64,000 bases of DNA. It comes from Psychrobacter sp. 1044 (GTDB lineage Bacteria > Pseudomonadota > Gammaproteobacteria > Pseudomonadales > Moraxellaceae). Shown here one piece after another: positions 8,533-19,008 of this stretch. Below the pieces are notes generated by a model. It was not told the origin of the DNA. It ran no database searches and saw only the letters and a list, made by a program, of their open reading frames with translations. The stretch is from positions 109,159-173,158 of the forward strand of contig NZ_CAJHAZ010000008.1 of the NCBI RefSeq assembly GCF_904846525.1, read 5' to 3'. A program made the position numbers and the translations under genes. How positions within the stretch are numbered: the stretch's first letter is position 1; each line of letters starts with the position of its first letter.

Positions 8533-10563
8533 ATGTTAATCACAGAATTGGGTTATTTTGCCTTGCTAGCCGCCTTTATATTGGCGATTTTGCAGGTGGT
8601 ATTACCAACCGTCGGTATTATGCGTGACCACGTTGCGTGGCAGCGTTTGGCACCAAGTCTGGCGTGGGCACAATTTGCTGCCATGATCACATCATTTGCC
8701 GCGCTGATGGCAGGCTTTTATTACAATGACTTCAGCCTCGTCTATGTCACTCAGCATTCTAATACGCTGTTGCCTTGGTATTATAAGCTGTCGGCAACTT
8801 GGGGTGGTCATGAGGGTTCATTGCTGCTTTGGATGACCATCATGGCTACTTGGTGTGCGCTGGTCTCTTACTTTAGCCGTGGTTTGCCACTGTCTATGCG
8901 TGCGCGAGTGTTAGTAATTTTGGCCGGCGTGCAGATGATGATGCTAGCGATGCTGATTTTTACCTCGTCGCCATTTGATCGTACATTACCAAACTTACCT
9001 GTTGATGGTGTGGATCTAAATCCTGTGCTACAAGATTTCGGTTTGATTATTCATCCACCGATGCTGTATATGGGCTATGTGGGTTTGGTCGTGCCGTTTG
9101 CCTTTTGTATGGCGGCATTGTGGGAAGGTCGTTTAGATGCAGTGTGGACACGCTGGTCGCGTCCGTGGGCATTGGCGGCTTGGGGCTTTTTGACCGTTGG
9201 TATCGCGCTTGGCTCATGGTGGGCCTATTATGAGCTTGGCTGGGGTGGTTGGTGGTTCTGGGATCCAGTAGAGAACGCTTCATTGATGCCATGGCTGGCT
9301 GGTACTGCGCTGTTACATTCGCTTGCCGTCACAGAAAAACGTGGTGTCTTTAAAGCATGGACGATTATGCTGGCGATTTTTGCTTTCGCACTCAGTCTAT
9401 TGGGCACCTTTCTCGTGCGTTCTGGCGTTATTACCTCGGTGCATTCGTTTGCCGCCGACCCAACGCGTGGTCTGGTCATTCTAGTCATTCTCGGTGTGAT
9501 CATCGGCGGTGGCTTGCTGATGTTTGCGGTACGTGGTTGGCGTTTAACGGTCGAAAGTCAGTATCAACTGATCTCACGCGAGTCGTTTTTAGTCATTAAC
9601 AACGTTATTATTTTGATTTCGACTTTGGTCGTACTACTCGGCACGCTGTATCCTATCATTGCTGACTCCTTTAATTTAGGTCAGGTGTCTGTCGGCCCTC
9701 CTTACTTTAATGCGCTATTTGTACCGCTAACGTGGCTGATCTTAGTGGCAATGGGTATGGGCTCGAACATTCGCTGGAAAAAAGACAGCCGTCCGCTATT
9801 GGGCGCTGGTATGGTCATTGCAGCCAGTAGTTTAGTGCTTGCAGCAGTTATCACGTATTTTGTGAGCCCGTCTGCGATGCTTAATATTGGCGTTACCTTG
9901 GCGGTCAGTTTTTGGGTACTGCTATGGATGGTGGTTGATTTCAAAGACAAAACCAAAAACGCACCCAATTTTGTTAAAGGGTTACGCCAGTTACGTCTGA
10001 GCTATTGGGGTCAACAGACCGCTCATATCGGTGTCATTATTGCTGTCATCGGCGTCGCATTTACCAGTACGTTAAGTATTGAACGTGATGTCGCGCTTGG
10101 ACCAAACGATAGCGTTCATGTCCAAGGCTATGACTTTACCGTTAAAGGCTTTCGTGAAGTCAAAGGCAGCAACTTTGATGCCACCCAAGCTGAGGTTGAA
10201 ATCAGCAAAGATGGCCGTGCTGTGACTACGCTGTATCCTGAAAAACGTAATTACATCATTAGTATGATGCCAGTCACAGAAGCCGCGATTGATGCTAGCC
10301 TCATGCGTGATGTTTATGTGGCACTGGGCGAACCTATCGCCGAAGATAGCAACGAATGGGCAGTACGTATTTATGTGAAACCGCTTATCCGCTGGATATG
10401 GCTAGGCGCTCTGATTATGGCGTTTGGTGCAGTACTGAGTATTCTTGATCATCGGTATCGTATTAAAAAAACCAAGACACCTGCACAAATTGCGGCGAAT
10501 AAAGCAGGCTTTACCACCGTCGCCGATTTGGATGCGTCAGCATTAAAGACAGGGGATAATTAA
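8533..10563 (+). CDS. ccmF: Haem lyase subunit CcmF
   Basis: Polytopic inner-membrane protein of cytochrome c maturation System I; with CcmH it transfers haem from holo-CcmE to the CxxCH motifs of apocytochromes. The 676-residue product has many membrane segments and the haem-handling tryptophan-rich WWD motif WGGWWFWDPVEN at about residues 237-248, plus HPPMLYMGY around 174-182. It starts a tight four-gene operon with ccmG one base downstream. The upstream System I genes ccmABCDE are not in this window, so the pathway is split or its first half lies elsewhere. Confidence 0.96.
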   Translation: MLITELGYFALLAAFILAILQVVLPTVGIMRDHVAWQRLAPSLAWAQFAAMITSFAALMAGFYYNDFSLVYVTQHSNTLLPWYYKLSATWGGHEGSLLLWMTIMATWCALVSYFSRGLPLSMRARVLVILAGVQMMMLAMLIFTSSPFDRTLPNLPVDGVDLNPVLQDFGLIIHPPMLYMGYVGLVVPFAFCMAALWEGRLDAVWTRWSRPWALAAWGFLTVGIALGSWWAYYELGWGGWWFWDPVENASLMPWLAGTALLHSLAVTEKRGVFKAWTIMLAIFAFALSLLGTFLVRSGVITSVHSFAADPTRGLVILVILGVIIGGGLLMFAVRGWRLTVESQYQLISRESFLVINNVIILISTLVVLLGTLYPIIADSFNLGQVSVGPPYFNALFVPLTWLILVAMGMGSNIRWKKDSRPLLGAGMVIAASSLVLAAVITYFVSPSAMLNIGVTLAVSFWVLLWMVVDFKDKTKNAPNFVKGLRQLRLSYWGQQTAHIGVIIAVIGVAFTSTLSIERDVALGPNDSVHVQGYDFTVKGFREVKGSNFDATQAEVEISKDGRAVTTLYPEKRNYIISMMPVTEAAIDASLMRDVYVALGEPIAEDSNEWAVRIYVKPLIRWIWLGALIMAFGAVLSILDHRYRIKKTKTPAQIAANKAGFTTVADLDASALKTGDN

Positions 10564-10564
10564 T

Positions 10565-11224
10565 ATGAGCACATCAAAGCAATCCCCTGATCAAAATGCA
10601 AAGCAAGATAAGGTAGGTGGCACGAAAACCATGAACAAAAAGCAACTTAAGCTATGGTTTTTGATTCCACTGATCGTCTTCATTGGCTTAATCATCATGC
10701 TATATCTGCGTTTGGGTAAGCCGACGGATATCGTTACCAATACGGCACTTGAGCGCCCAGTGCCCGCTTTTGAGTTGCCTTTATTATCAGATACCAGTCG
10801 TATCATGACCAATGAGAATCTGCCTGATAAGCCCTTTTTGATGAATATCTGGGGCTCTTGGTGCCCAACTTGTATTATTGAGCATCCTTTTCTTATGCAA
10901 CTAGAGGAGCGCGGTGTCAATCTGGTCGGGGTCAACTATAAAGATGACATTGGCGATGCCCTAGGCTACTTAAACCGAGGTGGCGATCCGTTCTCGATGT
11001 CTATTCAGGATTTATCTGGTCAGTTTGCTTTGGATTTAGGTTTGACGGGTGCGCCTGAAACTTTCGTAGTCGATGGTAATGGTATTATTCGTCAGCACAT
11101 CATTGGTGAGATCAATGAAAGCAACTGGCAAAGCCGTATTACGCCTTGCTTGATGGTGCTCAATGAAGCCAATAATAACAACGTCAGTCCAGATCCGACT
11201 CAGGTTGCGGAGGCGTGTAAATGA
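10565..11224 (+). CDS. ccmG: Thiol:disulfide interchange protein CcmG/DsbE
   Basis: Membrane-anchored periplasmic thioredoxin-like reductase that keeps apocytochrome c cysteines reduced for haem attachment. An N-terminal membrane segment (about residues 31-48) is followed by a thioredoxin fold with WCPTC near residues 99-103 and the cis-Pro region GAPETFVVDGNG. I chose the first ATG because AGGGGA lies 7 bases upstream, giving 219 residues and a 20-residue polar cytoplasmic lead; Met23 is an alternative. The stop overlaps the ccmH start by 4 bases (ATGA). Confidence 0.95.
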   Translation: MSTSKQSPDQNAKQDKVGGTKTMNKKQLKLWFLIPLIVFIGLIIMLYLRLGKPTDIVTNTALERPVPAFELPLLSDTSRIMTNENLPDKPFLMNIWGSWCPTCIIEHPFLMQLEERGVNLVGVNYKDDIGDALGYLNRGGDPFSMSIQDLSGQFALDLGLTGAPETFVVDGNGIIRQHIIGEINESNWQSRITPCLMVLNEANNNNVSPDPTQVAEACK

Positions 11225-11784
11225 TAGCCAATAAAATAACAGCCGTTACGTTAAAAGTCTCGAGCTTATTGATAGCTTGTCTAATAAGTATGGCAAGCTA
11301 TGCTGCTATTGAGGTATATGACTTTGATTCTGTGCAGCAAGAAGCCCAATATCGTGGTCTCATCGAAGAGCTGCGTTGCCCAAAATGTCAAAACCAAAAT
11401 CTTGCAGGATCGGATGCGCCCATTGCTCAAGATCTAAAGCAAAAAACGTATGATTTGATAAAAGATGGTCGTAGTGATGGCGAGATTCGTGCTTATATGC
11501 AGGAACGTTATGGCGATTTCATCACTTATAAGCCGCCTGTCCGTCCATCAACGTGGATTTTGTGGTTTTTTCCGCCACTATTACTCATCAGTTTACTCAT
11601 AGGCTGGTTCTGGCAAAGCAAACGACGTCAGCTTGTCGCTAGTGGTGAAAGCGGGGTAACGGTCAATAGTACGGCTGCTGCTCTGTCTGCTGCTGAAAAA
11701 GCCGAGATTGATCGTCTGTTATCACGTGCTTCGAGCGATGACAAAAACGACCATGATATTACAAGCCTCAAGGACAAAAAATGA
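11221..11784 (+). CDS. ccmH: Cytochrome c biogenesis protein CcmH (CcmH/CycL/NrfF)
   Basis: Periplasm-facing thiol protein that resolves disulfides on apocytochrome c together with CcmG and the CcmF lyase. The product (187 residues) has a signal-anchor, the signature LRCPKCQNQNL with its redox CxxC near residues 56-59, and a second membrane segment at about 117-136. The C-terminal 50 residues are polar. It overlaps both neighbours by 4 bases, so translation in the ccmFGHI unit is probably coupled. Confidence 0.95.
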   Translation: MIANKITAVTLKVSSLLIACLISMASYAAIEVYDFDSVQQEAQYRGLIEELRCPKCQNQNLAGSDAPIAQDLKQKTYDLIKDGRSDGEIRAYMQERYGDFITYKPPVRPSTWILWFFPPLLLISLLIGWFWQSKRRQLVASGESGVTVNSTAAALSAAEKAEIDRLLSRASSDDKNDHDITSLKDKK

Positions 11785-13061
11785 CCATATTCTCTACTGT
11801 GGGCTTATTTATTGCTCTAAGCTTACTCATTGCCTTAATACTCGCTGTTATTACCATCATGCCTTGGCTGCGAGCATCACGCTCGCCAGAAAAACCTCTG
11901 GACAATCAGCTGTTGGATATCAACGTTGCTGTGTTCCGTGAGCGTCTAGCAGAACTAAAAACAGATAAAGATAATGGCACTATCGATGACAGCCATTACC
12001 AGAACCAAAAACTGGAGCTTGAACGTCAGTTATTAGATGCTCAGCGTGAAGTCACACCGATGGTCGCACCTGGTATCAAAAGCCGCCTGATCATTACTGT
12101 CTGGGTGCCTGTCTTGGCAGCGATGGCGTATTTGATGGTCGGCGATCGTACGCCTGTGTTCGAGCTTTGGACAGCTGAAGACAAAGTGGGTCAAGTGGCT
12201 GATGACTTGTTAACGGGTAAGATTGATCAGCCGCCTGCTTGGGCGATTGAAGATGGTCAACAGCTGATTAGTGCCATGCAGACCAATGTCTATCGTCATG
12301 CTGATGATCCAGATCGCTGGATGCGTTTATCAGAATTATTCTTATCATTAGAAGCGACGGATTCCGCAATTGAAGCCTTGTCGCGTGCTTATCGTTTGTC
12401 ACCAGACAATGAAGAGATTGCAACCACCTATGCACAGATTAGCTTCTTTGCCAATAAAGGCCAATTAGACGCTAATAGTCGCCGAGTGCTACAAGACGTG
12501 TTGGCTAAAAATCCAGAGCATGAGGGCGCGCAAATGCTCATGGCAATGGGTGAGGCACGGAGTAGTAATTTTGATCAAGCACAAGGCTGGATTAAGCGTC
12601 TACGTGACAGTATTGCGGCTAAACCTGGTGATCACACCAAGGCATTGGTGAGTCTAGATGAGCTAAGTGCTAATGTCACCGCTCAGCAACAGCAAGCCTC
12701 TGAAGGTATTGAAGTGACTGTTACGATTAATGCTAGCCTGCTGCCATTAGTCAAAGCCGACGATGTGTTGTTTGTCGCCATACGTGATGTCAATGGTGGC
12801 CCACCATTTGCTGCCAAACGTTTGCCGATCAGTGTTATCAAGCAAGGTGAAGCCAGCATTAGCCTGAGCGATTTGGATGCCATGATGCCTGAACGTACTT
12901 TGAAATCGGCTCGAGCGGATAAAGTTCAGTTGGCTGTCATCGCTCGTATCAGCCATAGTGGTACTGCCAGTGCAGAGTCAGGGGATTTGTCAGGTAATCC
13001 AGTGGTGATTAGTGCGGAACAAAATCAGGTCAATGTTGAAATTAATCAACAAATTCCATAG
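11781..13061 (+). CDS. ccmI: Cytochrome c maturation factor CcmI (TPR)
   Basis: Apocytochrome c chaperone of System I. Two N-terminal membrane segments (about residues 5-27 and 95-115) flank a charged cytoplasmic loop containing FRERLAEL and LERQLLD, typical of CcmI. After these come TPR-like helices (about 165-300, with WMRLSELFLSLEATDSAIEAL) and a C-terminal beta-rich domain (about 305-420). Length (426) is normal for fused CcmH/CcmI-type proteins. Last gene of the operon; the 220 bases before adk contain no strong terminator. Confidence 0.9.
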   Translation: MTIFSTVGLFIALSLLIALILAVITIMPWLRASRSPEKPLDNQLLDINVAVFRERLAELKTDKDNGTIDDSHYQNQKLELERQLLDAQREVTPMVAPGIKSRLIITVWVPVLAAMAYLMVGDRTPVFELWTAEDKVGQVADDLLTGKIDQPPAWAIEDGQQLISAMQTNVYRHADDPDRWMRLSELFLSLEATDSAIEALSRAYRLSPDNEEIATTYAQISFFANKGQLDANSRRVLQDVLAKNPEHEGAQMLMAMGEARSSNFDQAQGWIKRLRDSIAAKPGDHTKALVSLDELSANVTAQQQQASEGIEVTVTINASLLPLVKADDVLFVAIRDVNGGPPFAAKRLPISVIKQGEASISLSDLDAMMPERTLKSARADKVQLAVIARISHSGTASAESGDLSGNPVVISAEQNQVNVEINQQIP

Positions 13062-13209
13062 TATTTATATCTGTTGTTGTCAGCACCTCTGACGTAAGCG
13101 CTGTTGTCCGATACAGCAGCGTGCAACAGCATTATATGAACAGATAAGTCATGACAACTTATCACTGCAAATAATGAAAATACTTGAGCTTTGCCAAGCC
13201 ACAAGGTAA

Positions 13210-13938
<729 letters not shown>

Positions 13939-13973
13939 TCATCGATTTCGAATAATTGATGACGCGATTGAAG

Positions 13974-13999
13974 ACCCTGTTTATTAGCAGGGTTTTTTT
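13974..13999 (+). terminator. Terminator after adk
   Basis: ACCCTG and CAGGGT form a 6-bp stem followed by TTTTTT, 36 bases after the adk stop. Confidence 0.8.
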
Positions 14000-14097
14000 A
14001 TGTCTGATGGTTTTAACTGTCTGTCTTACAATATTACTAAGCAGAATTCTCGTTACTCAACGATTCTATTGAGTAAGCGCTTAAATAGCATTCACAA

Positions 14098-14140
14098 AAA
14101 AAACCGCTCACTCCTAATGAGTAAACGGCTTTTTTATCAA
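14098..14140 (-). terminator. Terminator after secB
   Basis: An imperfect hairpin (CCG...CGG outer pairs, ACTC...GAGT inner pairs) is bordered by T-runs on both strands. It lies 40 bases past the secB stop and faces the adk terminator, so the gap between these convergent genes is closed from both sides. Confidence 0.55.
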
Positions 14141-14180
14141 AATATACTGCGAATAAAGCTAGCAAATTTTTGCTTAAAAC

Positions 14181-14633
14181 TTATGCATTACCTTCAGCAT
14201 CAACTTGTGCTTGTTGCTGGCTTTGCGCGTAAGCTTGGTCAAAGTTGACAGGGGCTAGCAATAACTGCGGGAAGCTACCACGCGTTACGATGTCGCTGAT
14301 GACTTCACGAGCATACGGGAACAAAACATTCGGGCAGTATGCACCTAAGATTTGACCGATTTGGTCTTCTGGGATGTCTTTTAATAAGAAAATACCTGCT
14401 TGATGCACTTCAGCGATAAATGCCGCTTCTTCCGCATTTTTTGCTGTAACGCTCACCGTTAAGATGACTTGATAATGATCGTCATCCAGTTTTTCAGCGT
14501 TGCTAGACAAATTGATATCAAGCTCTGGGTTCCACTCTTTGGTGAACACACTAGCGCCTGGGACTTCAAGTGACATGTCTTTTACGTAGATACGTTCTAG
14601 TGCCAATTGTGGTTGTGCTTGTTCTTCAGCCAT
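14181..14633 (-). CDS. secB: Protein-export chaperone SecB
   Basis: Cytoplasmic tetrameric holdase that delivers unfolded preproteins to SecA. The 150-residue product shows the family blocks [27 protein letters not shown] and [19 protein letters not shown], covering the substrate groove and SecA contact surface. Length is normal. grxC lies 167 bases upstream on the same strand. The order rhodanese, grxC, secB on one strand matches the pseudomonad arrangement. Confidence 0.97.
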   Translation of the reverse strand: MAEEQAQPQLALERIYVKDMSLEVPGASVFTKEWNPELDINLSSNAEKLDDDHYQVILTVSVTAKNAEEAAFIAEVHQAGIFLLKDIPEDQIGQILGAYCPNVLFPYAREVISDIVTRGSFPQLLLAPVNFDQAYAQSQQQAQVDAEGNA

Positions 14634-14800
14634 GATAAATCCTCTAAAAGTTGATCAAGTAGTTGGACAAACTGTCATTTTAATAAAAGTTCATTGTAAT
14701 ATAAATCGAGACAAAATCTGGATGTTTTTATTACTCTCTTTATCTTTGCCGCTGTCTATCATTGCACAGGCAAAGACAGACAGCAACGAAAAGTAGCAGA

Positions 14801-15064
14801 TTAACCTGCTAATAGCTCGTCAAGTTTGCCTTGTTGGTTCATTTGATTGAGCTCATCAAAACCACCGACAAAGGTCTCACCGACGAAAATTTGCGGTACA
14901 GTACGATAGTTATTGGTTTTTTTCATTAATTCTTGACGCTCTTCGCGGCTCATATCGTGCATGCCAATTTCTTCGTAGTCAACGCCTTTAGTTTTTAAGA
15001 GTTGTTTGGCGTTTGAGCAGTATGGGCAGATAGGCGTCGTATAAACTTTAACAGCGACAGTCAT
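14801..15064 (-). CDS. grxC: Glutaredoxin 3
   Basis: Small GSH-dependent disulfide reductase. The 87-residue protein has the CPYC active site at residues 13-16, the TVPQIFVG cis-Pro motif near 57 and GGFDEL for glutathione binding. Length is standard. It is transcribed toward secB and is separated from the upstream rhodanese gene by a terminator at 15272-15305, so it should have its own promoter in the AT-rich 15065-15270 interval. Confidence 0.96.
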   Translation of the reverse strand: MTVAVKVYTTPICPYCSNAKQLLKTKGVDYEEIGMHDMSREERQELMKKTNNYRTVPQIFVGETFVGGFDELNQMNQQGKLDELLAG

Positions 15065-15271
15065 GGTAAATCCTTATTTATAAGTTTAGAAGGTAACCGT
15101 TTTATTATAAAAAGTATTATAAATAATTATTTGATAAAAATTCTTATAATCCGTTACCAGCAAGTAAATTGAAGATAGATTCGGTAATGCTCGTTATTAA
15201 AGTGGGGATGAGCAGAGCAAATTCAAGATGTTTGAGTATAAAAGCGCTGACGGTAGCACAAATGCCACAAA

Positions 15272-15305
15272 CAAAAAAACACCTATCGATAAGGTGTCTT
15301 TTTTA
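15272..15305 (-). terminator. Terminator after rhodanese gene
   Basis: ACACCT and AGGTGT arms flank a 7-base loop; the minus-strand read ends in TTTTTTT and the plus-strand read also has a T-run. Confidence 0.75.
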
Positions 15306-15382
15306 TTTGTGAATATTCAACGCCCCTCAGTCATATATCAATTGATACGAGCTAAATATCTTTTAAATAGCAGTATAGCTAA

Positions 15383-15838
15383 CTATTTATGTAGACTTGG
15401 TTTGGCTTTGCCTTTATTTTTAGGCTTTGCATCTTTTAAACCGACCAATGGCATGCCCGCTGCTTGCCAACCGCCGATACCACCTTCTAAGCGATAAACA
15501 CTGTCCTTGCCGATCATCTGAATCGCCGCGCCTGCTTGCACACCCATATCACAAATGATAATCACTGGTCGCTCAATTGCACGGATTTCTTCTAAGCGGT
15601 CTTTAAGCTCAGTAAACGGTATGTTACGGCTGCCTTGGATGTAACCAGTCTCAAACTTCTTTTTGGCACGAATATCGATTAGCTGCGCGTTTTGCGAGTT
15701 AACCATCATACCTAAGGTATTGGGCGATATTTTTCTGCCACTACGTTTGTTTTCAATCGTAAAAAATAGCACGGCAAGTACGGCTAATATACCAAATAAA
15801 AACGGGTGGTTGCCCACAAATTCCAGCGCACGATCCAA
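15383..15838 (-). CDS. Membrane-anchored rhodanese-like protein
   Basis: YibN-like protein with one N-terminal membrane segment (HPFLFGILAVLAVLFF) and a rhodanese fold. The usual catalytic loop is IICDMGVQAGAA, with Cys in the expected place, so a sulfurtransferase or thiol-binding role is possible. I start at a TTG at 15838, because GGAGG sits 6 bases before it and the product (151 residues) then matches YibN length; the frame continues open to another TTG at 16009 but with no ribosome site. An ATG overlapping the same region is out of frame. Neighbours grxC and secB follow downstream. Confidence 0.8.
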   Translation of the reverse strand: MDRALEFVGNHPFLFGILAVLAVLFFTIENKRSGRKISPNTLGMMVNSQNAQLIDIRAKKKFETGYIQGSRNIPFTELKDRLEEIRAIERPVIIICDMGVQAGAAIQMIGKDSVYRLEGGIGGWQAAGMPLVGLKDAKPKNKGKAKPSLHK

Positions 15839-16011
15839 ACCATACCTCCAAAAAAATAAGTGTTCGGTTAAGCTGAGAAGACAGCCTAACGATACTGAAC
15901 AAGGCGCTATTATACCGATTAGACCATCCATAGTAAACGGGCGATGGTCAACCAAGCGATTAACGACCCATAAGGCAGCGATTAATAAGGCGGATACTAA
16001 TAATGCCAATA

Positions 16012-17115
16012 TTAATAGGGCTTAGTATCTGCCTCTTCTCTTAGGGTAACGAGGTTTTCCACACGGCGCTGCAATACCACGCCGTCAGCAACCGCTTGCC
16101 ATAGTGCGCAGCCTTTGCTGTTGTGAGTATGACGACAATCACGGAACTGACAGTTGCCAGATAACGGTGCAAGCTCCACAAATCCTGAAATGATATCATC
16201 GGGTGTGAGATGCCAAATGCCGTACTCGCGGATACCTGGCGTATCGACGATACCGCCTTGGGTCAAGTCGGCTGGATTAAATGGTAATAAGCGACTGGTG
16301 GTGGTGGTGTGTTGACCAAGTTTTGAGTTATCAGAGATGATATTGACGCTTTGTGCCGACTCAGGTAGTAGTGCATTGATGAGACTGCTTTTACCGACAC
16401 CAGATTGCCCAGCAAAAATAACCAGTTTTTTATCGATATAACGTTTTAATTCATCCAGCCCTTCTTGCTCATCGCTATCCGCGACGTTTTCAGGGCAATC
16501 GACTGAGGTGAGAACGCTCTCATAACCGAGAGAAGCATATTGTGCGAGTAACTCTTTGGTATCGACGCCGTTTTCTTCTGCCAATAGATCGGCTTTATTA
16601 AGCACCAACAGCGGCTTTACGCCAGCATGATGACAGACGACCAAATAACGATCGATGAGGGTTGGCGCGGCAGCAGGTAGCGGCGCGAAGACAATGGCTA
16701 AAATATCGACGTTGGCGGCGACAGGTTTAAGTTTATGATAACGATCAGGACGCGAGACCAGAGAGGTACGCGGCTTGACCGATTCAATACGTCCAAAGCC
16801 AGTATTAGGATCAGCACTCCAACGTACTTGGTCGCCAGCAGCTAGCATCGGTAAGTTGGTACGCACATGACAACGCCAAATATCGCCTAATGCCAGCTCT
16901 TGCCAAAACGGTTCAGGATCATCGGGTGCAATCTCCGGCTGCACGGGTATCACCGCAGGCAGGCTGGTCACTTGTACTTCCAACTGCTTGCCATAATGCG
17001 CCATGACCACGCCATCCATCAAACTGTCATCGATGCTGTCTTGACTTGCCAGCTGTTGTTTGTCGATGCGACGAATCTGTTGCTTAGTCAGTTTGCGTTG
17101 CCGAATTAATGCCAT
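16012..17115 (-). CDS. rsgA: Ribosome small subunit-dependent GTPase A
   Basis: Circularly permuted GTPase that promotes late 30S maturation and release of RbfA. An N-terminal OB-fold (about residues 20-120) precedes the G domain with motifs in permuted order: NKADLL (G4), GQSGVGKSSL (G1), and DTPGIREYG (G3). The C-terminal zinc knuckle is CQFRDCRHTHNSKGC. I start at 17115 (MALIRQRKLTKQQ), which gives the basic N-terminus typical of RsgA; an upstream in-frame start would add 19 atypical residues. Orn is divergent upstream, a common pairing in gammaproteobacteria. Confidence 0.95.
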   Translation of the reverse strand: MALIRQRKLTKQQIRRIDKQQLASQDSIDDSLMDGVVMAHYGKQLEVQVTSLPAVIPVQPEIAPDDPEPFWQELALGDIWRCHVRTNLPMLAAGDQVRWSADPNTGFGRIESVKPRTSLVSRPDRYHKLKPVAANVDILAIVFAPLPAAAPTLIDRYLVVCHHAGVKPLLVLNKADLLAEENGVDTKELLAQYASLGYESVLTSVDCPENVADSDEQEGLDELKRYIDKKLVIFAGQSGVGKSSLINALLPESAQSVNIISDNSKLGQHTTTTSRLLPFNPADLTQGGIVDTPGIREYGIWHLTPDDIISGFVELAPLSGNCQFRDCRHTHNSKGCALWQAVADGVVLQRRVENLVTLREEADTKPY

Positions 17116-17345
17116 GGGTTTTGAACCTATTAAAAAAATATTGCTAAGTGTAGCGTGAAAGTTTGATAACATACAGCCTAAAGCGCCTGCTGCAGACAGA
17201 GATTTTGTAACGTTTTAAGGGTTATAAATCAGTAGATGCAAGGTTTTGCTACAGTTTGCTACTTAGGCATGAACATTAACAGGCGATTTATCTAATTAAT
17301 ATTGCTCCAAAGTTGTTCTAAACTTTATTGACCATAGGATATTTT

Positions 17346-17933
17346 ATGAGTACCGGTGACCACCCCAACAAGATTAAAATCAGAAACCAAGGCAAAAAAG
17401 GGCTGGTATGGATTGACCTAGAAATGACCGGACTGGATACCTTGAATGACGAGATTATCGAGATTGCTACCGTTGTCACTGATGAAGATTTGAATGTCCT
17501 TGCCGAAGGGCCAGTGTTCGCTATAAAAGTATCGGATCAAACGTTGAATAAAATGGATGATTGGAATACCAAGCAGCATGGTCAGTCAGGATTGGTCGAC
17601 CGTGTCCGTCGTAGTACCGTGACATTGGCAGAGGCCGAAGCCGAGACCATTAAGTTTCTCAATAAATGGGTCGATAGTGGTAAGTCGCCAATGTGTGGCA
17701 ATTCCATCTGTCAAGATCGCCGTTTTATGGCGCGTCAAATGCCAGAATTAGAAAAATTCTTCCATTATCGCAATCTGGATGTGTCGTCAATTAAAGAACT
17801 TTGCTTCCGATGGCGTCCTGATATTCTCAGAAACTTTGAAAAAGGCGGCAGTCACTTAGCGTTAGATGATATTCGTGATTCTATTCGTGAATTGAAGCAT
17901 TATCGCCAACATTTCTTTAAATTAATACCGTAA
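17346..17933 (+). CDS. orn: Oligoribonuclease
   Basis: DEDDh 3'-5' exoribonuclease that degrades 2-5 nt RNA and pGpG. Motif I is [10 protein letters not shown] near residue 22, followed by the [24 protein letters not shown] region and [11 protein letters not shown] at the end, so all DEDD residues are visible. Start is the ATG at 17346 with AGGA 6-7 bases upstream; the open frame reaches a TTG at 17328 without support. Divergent from rsgA, convergent with lpxH across a strong terminator. Confidence 0.96.
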   Translation: MSTGDHPNKIKIRNQGKKGLVWIDLEMTGLDTLNDEIIEIATVVTDEDLNVLAEGPVFAIKVSDQTLNKMDDWNTKQHGQSGLVDRVRRSTVTLAEAEAETIKFLNKWVDSGKSPMCGNSICQDRRFMARQMPELEKFFHYRNLDVSSIKELCFRWRPDILRNFEKGGSHLALDDIRDSIRELKHYRQHFFKLIP

Positions 17934-18000
17934 AGTAAGAGTTGAGCGATCAATAGTTTGACATTTAAATTCGCGTCAATCATGCAGTGTCATTTATAGT

Positions 18001-18037
18001 AAAAAAGGTCTGTTGAATTATCAACAGACCTTTTTTA
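18001..18037. terminator. Bidirectional terminator between orn and lpxH
   Basis: AAAAAAGGTCTGTTGA and its exact complement form a 16-bp stem around ATTA, with A-run and T-run at either end. It can serve both convergent genes. Confidence 0.9.
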
Positions 18038-18066
18038 TTGTTCAGAGGCGCTCAAAAAAAATGACA

Positions 18067-18921
18067 TTAAATGAGCGATTTAAATTCAATCAATCTAAAT
18101 TCAGCATCATTACTACTAAAACTGTCATTTGAATGCTCGTCGCCTGTCACTGCGCCAATCACCGCACTTACTTTTGGCTGGCGAGTATCTTTATCTAACA
18201 ATCTCCAGTCGCCGAGCACGTAGCGTTTTTTATCATGAGTCGCGTGATGAATAGCTGAACGATGAGTATGTCCGTGCAGTAAAGCATCGCTATCAGCCAC
18301 TGCTTGTATCACTGCATCCTCGTTGACATCCATGATGCGTGCTGCTTTATTGGCATTATTCTGCTGGCTTCTTTGCCGCATTTTATCGGCGATAGCCAAG
18401 CGTTTTTCTAATGATTTATTGAGCAAATACCACTGAGTCAAACGATTACGCATTATTTTGCGAAAAAACTGATACTTTTTATCATCAGTACACAAGGCAT
18501 CACCGTGCTCTAAGCGATAGCTTTGCTGACCGACAGTCAAAATATACGGCTCATAAATAAGCTCGCCACCAAATAGATTGCAGAATGGCTGACCTAACAA
18601 AAAGTCACGATTACCATGCATGACCAAAATCTCGCAGCCAGCTATGCGCAGTTTTTTTAATTTAACGATAAGCGGAGTAAGCCAATGACTTTGTCGTTCC
18701 TCGTCGGATAAAGACAAATAAAAATCATCACCGAGCCAAACTTCAAACCAATCACCTAAGATAAATAAGCGCTTGAGCGCAGGCAGAGCAAGGCAATCAT
18801 CAAGCAGCACCAAAAAAGCCTGCACTAAGGCAGGCTCTTCAGGCGATAAATGCAAATCGCTAATCAATACTTGCCGCACCTCATGAGGGCGGGTGGTAAT
18901 TAGGTGGTCAAAACTTTGCAT
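18067..18921 (-). CDS. lpxH: UDP-2,3-diacylglucosamine diphosphatase
   Basis: Metallophosphoesterase of lipid A synthesis that hydrolyses UDP-2,3-diacylglucosamine to lipid X. Metal-binding blocks are in order: ISDLHL near residue 20, GDWFEVWLGDD near 56, MHGNRDFLLG near 100, and HGHTHRSAIH near 216. The 284-residue length exceeds the usual 240, mainly through a C-terminal extension of about 35 residues and an N-terminal 15. ppiB lies about 90 bases upstream on the same strand, matching the E. coli ppiB-lpxH neighbourhood. Confidence 0.93.
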   Translation of the reverse strand: MQSFDHLITTRPHEVRQVLISDLHLSPEEPALVQAFLVLLDDCLALPALKRLFILGDWFEVWLGDDFYLSLSDEERQSHWLTPLIVKLKKLRIAGCEILVMHGNRDFLLGQPFCNLFGGELIYEPYILTVGQQSYRLEHGDALCTDDKKYQFFRKIMRNRLTQWYLLNKSLEKRLAIADKMRQRSQQNNANKAARIMDVNEDAVIQAVADSDALLHGHTHRSAIHHATHDKKRYVLGDWRLLDKDTRQPKVSAVIGAVTGDEHSNDSFSSNDAEFRLIEFKSLI

Positions 18922-19008
18922 TTATCTTTATCCTCGTAATTTTAAACAGCAACGACTCATAAGCTTTTACAGACTCATCGCTACTGAGTAATAACTATTG
19001 AAGAATGA

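Noticed and set aside
14000..14248. 82-codon plus-strand ORF between adk and secB
   Set aside because: Overlaps the convergent terminators and the 3' end of secB; no ribosome site or recognisable content.
15839..16009. Upstream extension of the rhodanese ORF to a TTG at 16009
   Set aside because: No ribosome site there, and a TTG with GGAGG at 15838 gives a normal YibN-like length.
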